A DNA stretch of 64,000 nucleotides from assembly GCA_964527585.1 (NCBI GenBank), contig CAZGPE010000001.1, positions 1-64,000 of the forward strand. The letters run 5' to 3'. A program made the translations under genes and the position numbers. The DNA is from Fimenecus sp964527585. GTDB taxonomy: Bacteria; Bacillota; Clostridia; Oscillospirales; Acutalibacteraceae. Shown here piece by piece: positions 1 through 7,205 of this stretch (the stretch's first letter is position 1; every line of letters starts with the position of its first letter). The notes beneath the pieces were generated by a model that saw nothing but the letters and a program-made list of their open reading frames with translations, did not search any database and was not told the origin of the DNA.

Positions 1-103
1 GTTGCGGCGGAAACGGGCGGCGGAACGCCGCCCCTACGGGTATGATATACCCCGTGAATTTGAGGTTGCGGCAACAACGGGCGGCGAAACGCCGCCCCTA
101 CGG
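1..103 (+). repeat. Tandem GC-rich palindromic repeats, left window edge
   Basis: Two copies of a 25-bp palindromic element (arms GGGCGGCG / CGCCGCCC, tail CTACGG) start at 15 and 79, a period of 64 bp. The sequence between them carries a second short inverted repeat (ACGGGT ... ACCCGT) and the shared string GTGAATTTGA. The array probably continues left of the window. It is non-coding. The same unit recurs at 216, 405 and 40002-40567. Confidence 0.85.
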
Positions 104-215
104 GTTGGATAAACCCGTGAATTTGATAATAACGGTAATTGAGCAAAAACACAAGTCCAAAAAATATTGCAATATGTTATTCATATAAAAACGAATTTTA
201 CAGTTAAATAAATTT

Positions 216-240
216 CGTAGGGGCGGCGTTCCGCCGCCCG
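216..240 (-). repeat. Solitary palindromic repeat, inverted orientation
   Basis: A single copy of the same 25-bp palindromic element in reverse orientation (CGTAGGGGCGGCG then CCGCCGCCCG). It lies in AT-rich non-coding DNA. Apart from the repeats and the terminator at 515-557, I see no gene between 1 and 601. Confidence 0.8.
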
Positions 241-404
241 CATTTACCGATTTATCGCATTATCAAAGTATTACAATTTGATTTTTATACAACTAATACA
301 CATATCCATTTCAGATAAACGAAAATTTTATAAATTAATCATTCAAAAAATTGCGGTTGACGACAACAGGATTTTTTTGTTTCGCATTTTCATTACTCCG
401 ACAC

Positions 405-429
405 GGGCGGCGAAACGCCGCCCCTACGG
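405..429 (+). repeat. Solitary palindromic repeat
   Basis: Another copy of the 25-bp palindromic element, forward orientation, with the GAAAC loop variant and the CTACGGG tail. It stands alone in AT-rich intergenic DNA downstream of the uronate operon terminator. Confidence 0.8.
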
Positions 430-514
430 GTATTTATAAATTCATTATATCACTTAATTTTTTCAAAAAACATATTTTTTTCGCATACAAAATTTTTCGG
501 AGAAAAAATTTCGG

Positions 515-557
515 ATAAAAAAATCTTCCCAAAGCATATAAAACGCTTTGGGAAGAT
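515..557 (-). terminator. Intrinsic terminator of the hexuronate operon
   Basis: A perfect 13-bp stem (523-535 with 545-557, ATCTTCCCAAAGC) has a 9-nt loop. On the minus strand it is followed by a run of T (517-523 read in reverse). It lies 45 bp beyond the pduL stop and should end the minus-strand operon. Confidence 0.85.
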
Positions 558-601
558 AATTTTTTTGCTTAAATAAAATGATACGGATTTTCCGTTTATT
601 C

Positions 602-1177
602 TCAGTCGAGAATAACTCCCATAACACCGGCAGGAGCAAGAACCGCATTCGCTTCATCGGTATCAATATGCATTGCAAGAGCAAATTTGGGACTTACTCT
701 TACAACCGTATCTGCGAAAACGAGTGAGCGCTCGTCGGATTCGATTTTAACCGAAACAATCTGTTTGTCCTCAAGGCCGTATTTTTCGGCATCTTCGGGA
801 GTCATATGTATATGGCGTTTCGCAACGATAACGCCTTCTTTAAGCTCGATTTCACCCTTGGGTCCGACAAGTTTACAAGCACCGCTGCCTGCGATGTCGC
901 CCGACTCACGAACGGGAGCTTTTACGCCGATTGAACGGGCATCCGATGCGGAAATTTCAACCTGACACGCATTTCTTACAGGTCCGAGAATCGAAACTGC
1001 GGGGAATGATGATTTTTCACCGATAACCTGAACTCTTTCTTCGCAAGCGTACTGACCGGGCTGTGAAAGATCTTTTTTCTTGGTAAGTTCGTATCCTTCA
1101 CCGAAAAGAATTTCAAGAGCTTCCTGAGAAACATGGACATGGCGTGCCGATGTTTCGACTAATACTGTTTTTTCCAT
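602..1177 (-). CDS. pduL: PduL-type phosphate acyltransferase
   Basis: A 191-residue PduL-family phosphotransacylase, which exchanges an acyl group between CoA and phosphate (acetyl-CoA or propanoyl-CoA to acyl phosphate). The two zinc-binding His motifs of the family are visible near the start (ARHVHVS) and mid-protein (KRHIHM). The start has an AAGGGG Shine-Dalgarno. It is the last gene of a uronate operon. No microcompartment shell gene is nearby and there is no obvious N-terminal encapsulation peptide, so this looks like the housekeeping form that turns pyruvate-derived acetyl-CoA into acetyl phosphate. Family assignment is firm; the physiological acyl group is inferred. Confidence 0.88.
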   Translation of the reverse strand: MEKTVLVETSARHVHVSQEALEILFGEGYELTKKKDLSQPGQYACEERVQVIGEKSSFPAVSILGPVRNACQVEISASDARSIGVKAPVRESGDIAGSGACKLVGPKGEIELKEGVIVAKRHIHMTPEDAEKYGLEDKQIVSVKIESDERSLVFADTVVRVSPKFALAMHIDTDEANAVLAPAGVMGVILD

Positions 1178-1209
1178 TTGTTTTTACCCCTTAGATATTA
1201 AAATATAAA

Positions 1210-1866
1210 TTATAACAAACCTAATTCCGCACGGGCAGCTTTAATGTTTTCGACAAAACGCTTGCCTGTTTCGGTAATTTTTTTATAATCGCCTGTTTTA
1301 GCGCCTGCCGTAAGCGAAGAACCGGCTCCGACGGCTACCGCACCGGCTTTAATCCACTCTCCGACATTGTCGGCATCAACTCCGCCGGTGGGCATCATTT
1401 TTGCATAGGGAATCGGGCCTTTGATGTCTTTGATTATTTTCGGTCCGAACAAATCGGCGGGGAACACTTTAAGAATGTCCGCACCGTTTTCCATTGCAAG
1501 AAGTCCTTCACGCACCGACATAATGCCCGGCATCATAGGAACTCTGTAACGGTTACAAAGATGAAGAGTATCCAAGTCAAGTGCGGGGCTTACTATGTAT
1601 TCCGCACCTGAGAGCATAGCGATTCTCGCTGTTGTCGCATCAAGAACGGTTCCGGCACCGAGAATAATCTCGTCGGGAGTATATCTTTTTGCAAGTTCTT
1701 CGATAACCTTGTCAGCATGAGGAACGGTAAATGTAAGTTCGATTGCGGCAACTCCGCCTTCAATACAGGCATCGGTTATTCTGATTGCCTTATCAACCGA
1801 TTCCGCACGGACAACGGCAACAATACCGCAGTCCTGAATTCTGGTAATAATTTTTTCTTTATCCAT
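1210..1866 (-). CDS. kdgA: 2-keto-3-deoxy-6-phosphogluconate aldolase
   Basis: A 218-residue class I aldolase that cleaves KDPG to pyruvate and glyceraldehyde-3-phosphate, the last step of uronate catabolism. The general acid/base Glu is in IELTFTVP, and the Schiff-base Lys is in ILKVFPADLFGP. The phosphate-binding loop is near PTGGV. It follows kdgK by 18 bp, behind a GGAG Shine-Dalgarno. Length is normal for the Eda family. A 4-hydroxy-2-oxoglutarate aldolase activity is also common in the family and cannot be excluded. Confidence 0.93.
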   Translation of the reverse strand: MDKEKIITRIQDCGIVAVVRAESVDKAIRITDACIEGGVAAIELTFTVPHADKVIEELAKRYTPDEIILGAGTVLDATTARIAMLSGAEYIVSPALDLDTLHLCNRYRVPMMPGIMSVREGLLAMENGADILKVFPADLFGPKIIKDIKGPIPYAKMMPTGGVDADNVGEWIKAGAVAVGAGSSLTAGAKTGDYKKITETGKRFVENIKAARAELGLL

Positions 1867-1884
1867 ATTTACATCTCCAAAATA

Positions 1885-2982
1885 TTATCTGTCAACCCTT
1901 GCGCCTGCACCGGAAACGATTTTTTCGACTTCTTTTACAGAAGCCATTGATGTATCGCCGGGAGTCGTCATTGCAAGAGCGCCGTGAGCAACACCGTAGT
2001 TAACGGCGGTCTGAGGATCTGCCGTTGTCATAAGACCGTAAATAAGTCCCGATGCGAAACTGTCGCCGCCCCCTACTCTGTCGTAAATTTCGAGGTTATC
2101 AAGCGAAAGTCCGTTATATATTTTTCCGTCGGCATAGCAAATTGCGGACCAATCGTTTACAGTAGCGGTTTTAACGGTTCTGAGAGTCGTTGCGATAACC
2201 TTGAAATTCGGATATGCTTTGCAAACTTCACCGAGCATCTTTTTATAGCCTTCAATATTCAGGCTCTTAAGATTTTCGTCGTTTCCTTCGATTTCGAAAC
2301 CGAGGCAAGCGGTAAAGTCCTCTTCGTTACCGATCATAACATCAATATACTTCGCAATTTCTTTATTAACCTGCTGTGCTTTTTCCTTACCGCCGATGTC
2401 GTTCCAAAGCGACGGACGGTAGTTCAAGTCATAAGAAACAACGGTACCGTATTTTTTTGCGGTTTTAACAGCCTCGATAACAACTTGAGATGTTGTTTCG
2501 GAAAGCGCTGCGAAAATTCCGCCGGTATGAAGCCAACGCACACCGAGAGTACCGAAAATATAATCCCAGTCAATATCGCCTGCTTTAAGTTGAGAAACAG
2601 CGGTATTGCCTCTATCGGAAACGCCGACCGCACCTCTTATTCCGTAGCCTCTTTCGGTAAAGTTAAGTCCGTTGCGGACAGTTCTTCCGATTCCGTCGTA
2701 TTTTACCCATTTCACAAGCGAAGTATCAACTCCGCCCTGAAGCATAAAGTCTTCGACAAGTCTTCCGATTTCGTTATCGGCAAGAGCCGTTACGGCTGCG
2801 GTCTTAAGTCCGAAGCAACGGCGAAGTCCTCTTGCGACATTGTATTCTCCGCCGCCTTCCCAAACTCTGAAACTGCGTGCGGTTTTAATTCTGCTGTCGC
2901 CGGGATCGAGGCGCAACATTATTTCTCCCAAAGAAATCATATCAAATGCACATTCTTCGGGTTTTCTCAAAGAGAGTTCCAT
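1885..2982 (-). CDS. kdgK: 2-keto-3-deoxygluconate kinase (PfkB family)
   Basis: A 365-residue PfkB/ribokinase-fold sugar kinase expected to phosphorylate 2-keto-3-deoxygluconate to KDPG. The C-terminal ATP/anion-hole signature with the catalytic Asp is visible as RVGGGDSFASGL. An N-terminal GGGEYN motif matches the sugar-binding Gly-rich turn. It is longer than the roughly 310-residue classical KdgK, as is usual for the clostridial form. A GGAGG Shine-Dalgarno precedes ATG 2982. The position between the uxuA/SDR pair and kdgA supports the substrate call; on sequence alone it could be another PfkB kinase. Confidence 0.88.
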   Translation of the reverse strand: MELSLRKPEECAFDMISLGEIMLRLDPGDSRIKTARSFRVWEGGGEYNVARGLRRCFGLKTAAVTALADNEIGRLVEDFMLQGGVDTSLVKWVKYDGIGRTVRNGLNFTERGYGIRGAVGVSDRGNTAVSQLKAGDIDWDYIFGTLGVRWLHTGGIFAALSETTSQVVIEAVKTAKKYGTVVSYDLNYRPSLWNDIGGKEKAQQVNKEIAKYIDVMIGNEEDFTACLGFEIEGNDENLKSLNIEGYKKMLGEVCKAYPNFKVIATTLRTVKTATVNDWSAICYADGKIYNGLSLDNLEIYDRVGGGDSFASGLIYGLMTTADPQTAVNYGVAHGALAMTTPGDTSMASVKEVEKIVSGAGARVDR

Positions 2983-2995
2983 TAAAAAGCCTCCG

Positions 2996-3253
2996 TTAAA
3001 TATGGTTTATAAAATTACCCAAAAGGATACATACTTCGCAAAGCGCCATAAACACCATAGCGAAAATAAAGTCCTTTTTTCTTTTTTTGCTTATACCGTT
3101 TTTGTTTTCACTGTCAATCGAAACGGTAATATCACTGTGTCCTTCAAGTTTCACATTTTCTTTTTCGGCAGGTTTTCTGCCGCCGAGAAAATATCTGACG
3201 ACAAATACGAGTGCCACAATCAAAAATATTCCCGCTAAAGCAAAAATCCACAT
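2996..3253 (-). CDS. Small two-helix membrane protein, unknown
   Basis: An 85-residue protein I do not recognise. It has two hydrophobic stretches: residues 1-22 (starting MWIFALAGIFLIVALVF) and about 62-82 (FIFAMVFMALCEVCILLGNF). A charged, Lys/Glu/Asp-rich linker lies between them. ATG 3253 follows GAAAGGG; a longer in-frame reading exists but would run into the SDR gene. It sits inside the uronate operon between the SDR gene and kdgK with short gaps, so it is probably co-transcribed. A transport accessory role is possible but unsupported. Confidence 0.6.
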   Translation of the reverse strand: MWIFALAGIFLIVALVFVVRYFLGGRKPAEKENVKLEGHSDITVSIDSENKNGISKKRKKDFIFAMVFMALCEVCILLGNFINHI

Positions 3254-3278
3254 ATCAACTACCCTTTCTTTCGAAAAA

Positions 3279-4127
3279 TCATACTCCGGAATATGCGTTA
3301 AATCCGCCGTCGACGGCAATCGTTGTACCGGTAATAAAACTCGAATACGCCTCATCGCAGAGGAAAAGCAACGCACCTTCGAGTTCTTCGGGTTCTCCGA
3401 AGCGTTTCATCGGAGTTGCCGCAAGAATTTTTCCGGTTCTCTGAGTCGGTGTGCCGTCCTCGTTCCAAAGAAGAGTTTTATTCTGATTGGTTGAGAAAAA
3501 TCCGGGAGCGATTGAGTTAACACGAATTCCGACTTGCGCAAAATGAACCGCCATAAACTCGGTAAAATTCTTAACCGCAGCTTTTGCGGCGGAATATGCC
3601 GGGATCTTGGTAAGGGGTCTGAAAGCGTTCATCGAAGTTATCATTACAATGCAAGTCTTATCTTTCTTCGCCATATCGGGTGCGAAAACCTGAGTCGGAA
3701 TAAGGGTTCCGAGGAAGTTAAGATTGAACACAAAAGAAATTCCGTCGGCATCAAGATCGAAAAATGTTTTAATATCATCATTCTTTTCTACAAGGTCGAT
3801 TTCTTCAAGAGTTTCTTTGGTTGTTGTTCCTTTCGGGTTGTTTCCGCCCGCTCCGTTGAGAAGAATATCGCAAGTACCGAGTTTTGCGTTTACGGTTTCC
3901 CTTGCTTTTTTCATACTTTCTTTGTCAAGGACATTACAGCCAACGGCAATTGCGGTTCCGCCGTCTTTAACGATTTCATCGGCAACTTTTTGAGCAGCCG
4001 CTTCGTTGAGATCAAGCACAGCGACTTTTACGCCCTGACGGGCAAGCGCTTTGGCAAAGTCTCCGCAAAGCACACCGCCGCCGCCCGTAACGACCGCAAC
4101 TCTGCCTTTAAGATTTTCATGTATCAT
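3279..4127 (-). CDS. SDR-family D-mannonate/fructuronate oxidoreductase
   Basis: A 282-residue short-chain dehydrogenase. The Rossmann glycine motif TGGGGVLCG is at about residues 14-22. The NNAG-like strand is LLNGAGG. The catalytic Ser is in VMITSMNA, and the YSAAK catalytic pair is followed by KNFTEF. The C-terminal VDGGFNAYSGV is typical. Next to uxuA, the expected job is reversible NAD(P)H reduction of D-fructuronate to D-mannonate, replacing the unrelated UxuB long-chain enzyme. The start is supported by GGAG 8-10 bp upstream of ATG 4127. Only 2 bp separate it from uxuA. The substrate is inferred from context. Confidence 0.85.
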   Translation of the reverse strand: MIHENLKGRVAVVTGGGGVLCGDFAKALARQGVKVAVLDLNEAAAQKVADEIVKDGGTAIAVGCNVLDKESMKKARETVNAKLGTCDILLNGAGGNNPKGTTTKETLEEIDLVEKNDDIKTFFDLDADGISFVFNLNFLGTLIPTQVFAPDMAKKDKTCIVMITSMNAFRPLTKIPAYSAAKAAVKNFTEFMAVHFAQVGIRVNSIAPGFFSTNQNKTLLWNEDGTPTQRTGKILAATPMKRFGEPEELEGALLFLCDEAYSSFITGTTIAVDGGFNAYSGV

Positions 4128-4129
4128 AA

Positions 4130-5200
4130 TTATTTGTTCTCCTTATTCTTTTTGACCGCTTCCCAAAGTCCGTTTATGTACGCAACTCCCAAAGCTCTGT
4201 CGTAAAGTCCGTAACCGGGGCGTGCAACTTCTCCCCAAATCATTCTTCCGTGATCGGGGCGTATATATCCTTCAAATCCGACATCCTGAAGCGCTTTGAC
4301 GATTTCGTACATATCAAGCGAACCCGTGTTGCTCTCGTGTGCGGTTTCGTTGAAATGATTGTCTACGACTTTAACATTGCGAAGATGCGCAAAATAAATC
4401 CTGTCTCCGAATTCTCTTATCATAGCGGGCAAATCGTTTTTCGAACTTGCACCGAGAGAACCCGTGCAGAAAGTCAGTCCGTTATACTTAGAAGGTACGA
4501 TTTCCAAAAGTTTTCTTAAACTGTCCGCATCTTTGATTATTCTCGGAAGTCCGAAAATGTCCCAAGGCGGATCGTCGGGATGGATAGCCATTTTGACATC
4601 ACATTCCTCACACACCGGCATAATGCTGTCGAGAAAATACTTAAGGTTGTTCCATAAATCATCGGAAGTTACATTTTTGTATTTTTCGAAAAGTTCTTTG
4701 ATTTCGGGCATTCTTTCGGTTTCCCAACCCGGCATCGCATAACCGTTTGAATTGTCGTCGATTTCCTTAAACATCTGTTCGGGACTTTTTCCCTCGATTT
4801 GACTTCCGTCATAAGAAAGACAGGTTGCGCCGTCCCCCATATTCATCGCCAAATCAGTCCTTGTCCAGTCGAAAACCGGCATAAAGTTATAACAAATAAC
4901 CTTTACTCCCGCCTTTGCGAGATTGCGGATACTTGTTTTGTAATTTTCGATATATTTATCTCTTGTGGGTAAGCCGATTTTAATATCTTCGTGAACATTT
5001 ACACTTTCGATACATTCCATCGAAAGTCCGGCTTCTTCGATTTCGGCTTTCATTTTCATAACATCGTCAAGTTCCCACACTTCTCCGGCAGGAAGATAGT
5101 GAAGTGCCGGTACAACGCCGACAACATTGGGAATTTGCCTTATTTGTTCAAGGGTTACGGTATCTTTTTCGGAACCGAACCAACGAAAAGTCATCTGCAT
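4130..5200 (-). CDS. uxuA: Mannonate dehydratase
   Basis: A 356-residue UxuA, dehydrating D-mannonate to 2-keto-3-deoxygluconate. The TIM-barrel metal site residues appear in MAIHPDDPP, FCTGSLG, FAHLRNV and the C-terminal RPDHGR motif, all characteristic of the family. The open frame extends 135 codons upstream, but those codons lie across a terminator and into trmD. The start at 5200 has a good GGAGG Shine-Dalgarno 8 bp away and matches the family N-terminus (MTFRWFG). It is the first gene of the operon. Uronate isomerase (uxaC) is not in this window. Confidence 0.95.
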   Translation of the reverse strand: MQMTFRWFGSEKDTVTLEQIRQIPNVVGVVPALHYLPAGEVWELDDVMKMKAEIEEAGLSMECIESVNVHEDIKIGLPTRDKYIENYKTSIRNLAKAGVKVICYNFMPVFDWTRTDLAMNMGDGATCLSYDGSQIEGKSPEQMFKEIDDNSNGYAMPGWETERMPEIKELFEKYKNVTSDDLWNNLKYFLDSIMPVCEECDVKMAIHPDDPPWDIFGLPRIIKDADSLRKLLEIVPSKYNGLTFCTGSLGASSKNDLPAMIREFGDRIYFAHLRNVKVVDNHFNETAHESNTGSLDMYEIVKALQDVGFEGYIRPDHGRMIWGEVARPGYGLYDRALGVAYINGLWEAVKKNKENK

Positions 5201-5213
5201 TAAAATTTCCTCC

Positions 5214-5231
5214 GTATACTCATATATATAC
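5214..5231. promoter_or_regulatory. Possible operator, imperfect palindrome
   Basis: GTATAC ... TATAC half sites form an 18-bp imperfect palindrome between the uxuA promoter -10 box and its Shine-Dalgarno. A GntR- or LacI-type regulator of uronate genes would fit here, but the sequence is AT-rich and the palindrome could be chance. No regulator gene is in the window operon. Confidence 0.3.
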
Positions 5232-5237
5232 AGTTTT

Positions 5238-5266
5238 ATTTTATCACTTACGCCTGTTATAAGCAA
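5238..5266 (-). promoter_or_regulatory. Sigma-A-type promoter of the hexuronate operon
   Basis: On the minus strand, TTGCTT (5266-5261) and TAAAAT (5243-5238) are separated by exactly 17 bp. The promoter lies 38 bp upstream of the uxuA start and downstream of the trmD terminator. Confidence 0.6.
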
Positions 5267-5298
5267 CACCAAAAGTAATTTTTTTAACTTCGAAAAGC

Positions 5299-5335
5299 AA
5301 AAAAATGCATCTCCGACAAAATCGGGATGCATTTT
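5299..5335 (-). terminator. Intrinsic terminator after trmD
   Basis: A 10-bp stem, AAAATGCATC / GATGCATTTT, extends through a bulged T into CCGA / TCGG. On the minus strand it is followed by seven T. It starts at the trmD stop codon and ends the ylxM-to-trmD operon. Confidence 0.85.
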
Positions 5336-6068
5336 ACCGTTTAGCATTTTTGAGCGAATTAAGATATTCAATGTCGCTTTTTGTAAGTTCGGCGTTTTCA
5401 AGCATTTCGGGACGGCGTTCGAAAGTTCGTTTAAGAGCCTGTTGTCTGCGCCATTTTTCGATGTTTGCGTGATGACCCGACAGCAAAACATCGGGAACTT
5501 TGCGTCCCATCCACTCAGGCGGTCTTGTATACTGCGGATACTCAAGCAAACCGCTGTAATGGCTTTCAAGCTGCTTGGCTTCGTCATTCGGAAGCACTCC
5601 GTCAATCATTCTTGCGATACTGTCGGCAAGCACAAGAGCGGGAAGTTCTCCGCCTGTTAAGACATAATCTCCGATCGAAATTTCCTCATCGACTATCTCT
5701 TCGATTACCCTTTCGTCTATGCCCTCGTAATGACCGCACAAAATCGCCACCGAATCGAGTTCGGCAAGTTCTTTTACACGCTGCTGAGTAAGAGTTTTTC
5801 CCTGAGGCGACATATAAATCAAATGCGGCTTTTTTCCGTCGGAACAAAGCGAAGCGTAACAGTCGTATATCGGTTGAGTCTGCATAAGCATACCCATACC
5901 GCCGCCGTATGTCGCATCGTCAACACGGTTATGCTTATCGGTTGTAAAGTCTCTTATGTTTACAGTTTCGATTTCGATTTTTCCGCTGTTTCTCGCCCGT
6001 CCGATAATGCTTTCGTCAAGCACGGCGTTACACATTTCGGGAAACAGCGTCATTATTGTGATTTTCAT
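5334..6068 (-). CDS. trmD: tRNA (guanine-N1-)-methyltransferase
   Basis: A 244-residue TrmD that methylates G37 of tRNAs reading CNN/CGG-type codons, using S-adenosylmethionine. The trefoil-knot signature appears as DYVLTGGELPALVLADS. ATYGGGMGM and the family start MKITIMTLFPEM are present. It overlaps rimM by 4 bp, and rimM-trmD is the standard order. The stop codon lies within the terminator stem. Confidence 0.96.
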   Translation of the reverse strand: MKITIMTLFPEMCNAVLDESIIGRARNSGKIEIETVNIRDFTTDKHNRVDDATYGGGMGMLMQTQPIYDCYASLCSDGKKPHLIYMSPQGKTLTQQRVKELAELDSVAILCGHYEGIDERVIEEIVDEEISIGDYVLTGGELPALVLADSIARMIDGVLPNDEAKQLESHYSGLLEYPQYTRPPEWMGRKVPDVLLSGHHANIEKWRRQQALKRTFERRPEMLENAELTKSDIEYLNSLKNAKR

Positions 6069-6595
6069 TCTTCGGCACTCTCCTGTTCGGGAAAAAGTCC
6101 TTTAATCGCATTTATTTCGACAACACCTGCCTCGACATCCGTCTTTATAACGACGCTTTTAACCGCAGGAACAAGAGTTTGAGTACCGTCCGCAGATTCA
6201 ACAGCCCAAACATCGTTTGCGGGATAATTGATAACATCGGTTATTACTCCGTAAACACGCTGTGTTCCCTGCTGACGAACCTCACAGCCGATTAAATCCT
6301 CGATAAACCAACTGTTTTCAGGCAAATGCGCATCTTCTCTTTTAATATAAAGGACTTTATTGCGAAGCGCCTGTGCTTTCTCAACGGTGTCAATTCCGTC
6401 CAAAGCAAGAATTACGACATTGCCGTGAGGTCTTGCCGCCTTAAGAAGAATACTTTCGCTTCCGTTTTCATCGAAATATAAAGTTTTGAATTTCTTCAAA
6501 AATTCGGGCGAATCGCACCAAGGATTAAGACGCACCTCGCCTTTTACGGCGTGCGTCGAAACAATCTGTCCGACCGCAAGATAAGGTTTAAGCAT
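6065..6595 (-). CDS. rimM: 16S rRNA processing protein RimM
   Basis: A 176-residue ribosome maturation factor that binds S19 and assists assembly of the 30S head. The N-terminal RimM domain carries VGQIVSTHAVKGEVRL. The C-terminal PRC-barrel contains WFIEDLIGCEV. I chose ATG 6595 because GGAGAG lies just upstream and MLKPYLAVGQIV matches family N-termini. Two upstream in-frame starts would bury this Shine-Dalgarno. Confidence 0.94.
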   Translation of the reverse strand: MLKPYLAVGQIVSTHAVKGEVRLNPWCDSPEFLKKFKTLYFDENGSESILLKAARPHGNVVILALDGIDTVEKAQALRNKVLYIKREDAHLPENSWFIEDLIGCEVRQQGTQRVYGVITDVINYPANDVWAVESADGTQTLVPAVKSVVIKTDVEAGVVEINAIKGLFPEQESAEE

Positions 6596-6645
6596 TTTTC
6601 TCTCCATACAAAACAAAGGAGTACGGTGAGGTACTCCTTGAATTG

Positions 6646-6879
6646 TCAGTCAATATCAATCTGAACTTTTTCACCGTCTTTAACCGCACGGGCTTTAACA
6701 ACGGTTCTGATTGCTTTCGCTATTCTTCCCTGTTTACCGATTACTCTTCCCATTTCGCTTTCATCGACATGAAGATGGTATACAACGATACCTCTTTCGT
6801 TGGGCTCGTCAACACTTACGCTGACTTTATCGGGATTTTCAACAAGGCCCTTAGCGATAATTTCAAGAAGTTCTTTCAT
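6646..6879 (-). CDS. khpA: KH-domain RNA-binding protein KhpA
   Basis: A 77-residue single KH domain with the GxxG loop in MGRVIGKQGRIAKAIRTVV. KhpA dimerises with KhpB/EloR in other Firmicutes and binds many RNAs. It lies between rpsP and rimM, the conserved position. GGGAGGG precedes ATG 6879; a TTG one codon upstream is less likely. Confidence 0.93.
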   Translation of the reverse strand: MKELLEIIAKGLVENPDKVSVSVDEPNERGIVVYHLHVDESEMGRVIGKQGRIAKAIRTVVKARAVKDGEKVQIDID

Positions 6880-6896
6880 CAAAAGACCCTCCCTGA

Positions 6897-7142
6897 TTAT
6901 TTAATAATACCGTTCTGTTTAAGCAATGCTTTTACGGTATCGGTCGGCTGAGCGCCGTTCTTGATCCACTGCTGAGCTTTTTCAGCGTCGATTTTAACCT
7001 CTGCGGGTGTTTTCATGGGATCGAAAGTACCGATTTCTTCGATGCACTTACCATCACGGGGTGCTCTTGAATCAGCAACGATTACACGGTAGAAAGGAGC
7101 TTTCTTTGCGCCCATTCTGCGAAGTCTGATTTTTACTGCCAT
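6897..7142 (-). CDS. rpsP: 30S ribosomal protein S16
   Basis: An 81-residue bS16 starting MAVKIRLRRMG, with the conserved KKAPFYRVIVADSR and EEIGTFDP segments. The ATG at 7142 has a GGAGG Shine-Dalgarno. A start five codons upstream is possible but unlike the family. Confidence 0.97.
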   Translation of the reverse strand: MAVKIRLRRMGAKKAPFYRVIVADSRAPRDGKCIEEIGTFDPMKTPAEVKIDAEKAQQWIKNGAQPTDTVKALLKQNGIIK

Positions 7143-7205
7143 TTTGTTTTCCTCCAAAATATATAATAATTAAATTTATGACAACCACTTAAAAGTGTCA
7201 GTCGG

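Noticed and set aside
1984..2985. 333-codon plus-strand frame opposite kdgK
   Set aside because: Antisense shadow of a well-supported kinase gene; composition and lack of a start site argue against coding.
5201..5605. 135-codon N-terminal extension of uxuA
   Set aside because: It crosses the trmD terminator, the uxuA promoter and part of trmD in antisense; the start at 5200 has the proper ribosome site and family N-terminus.
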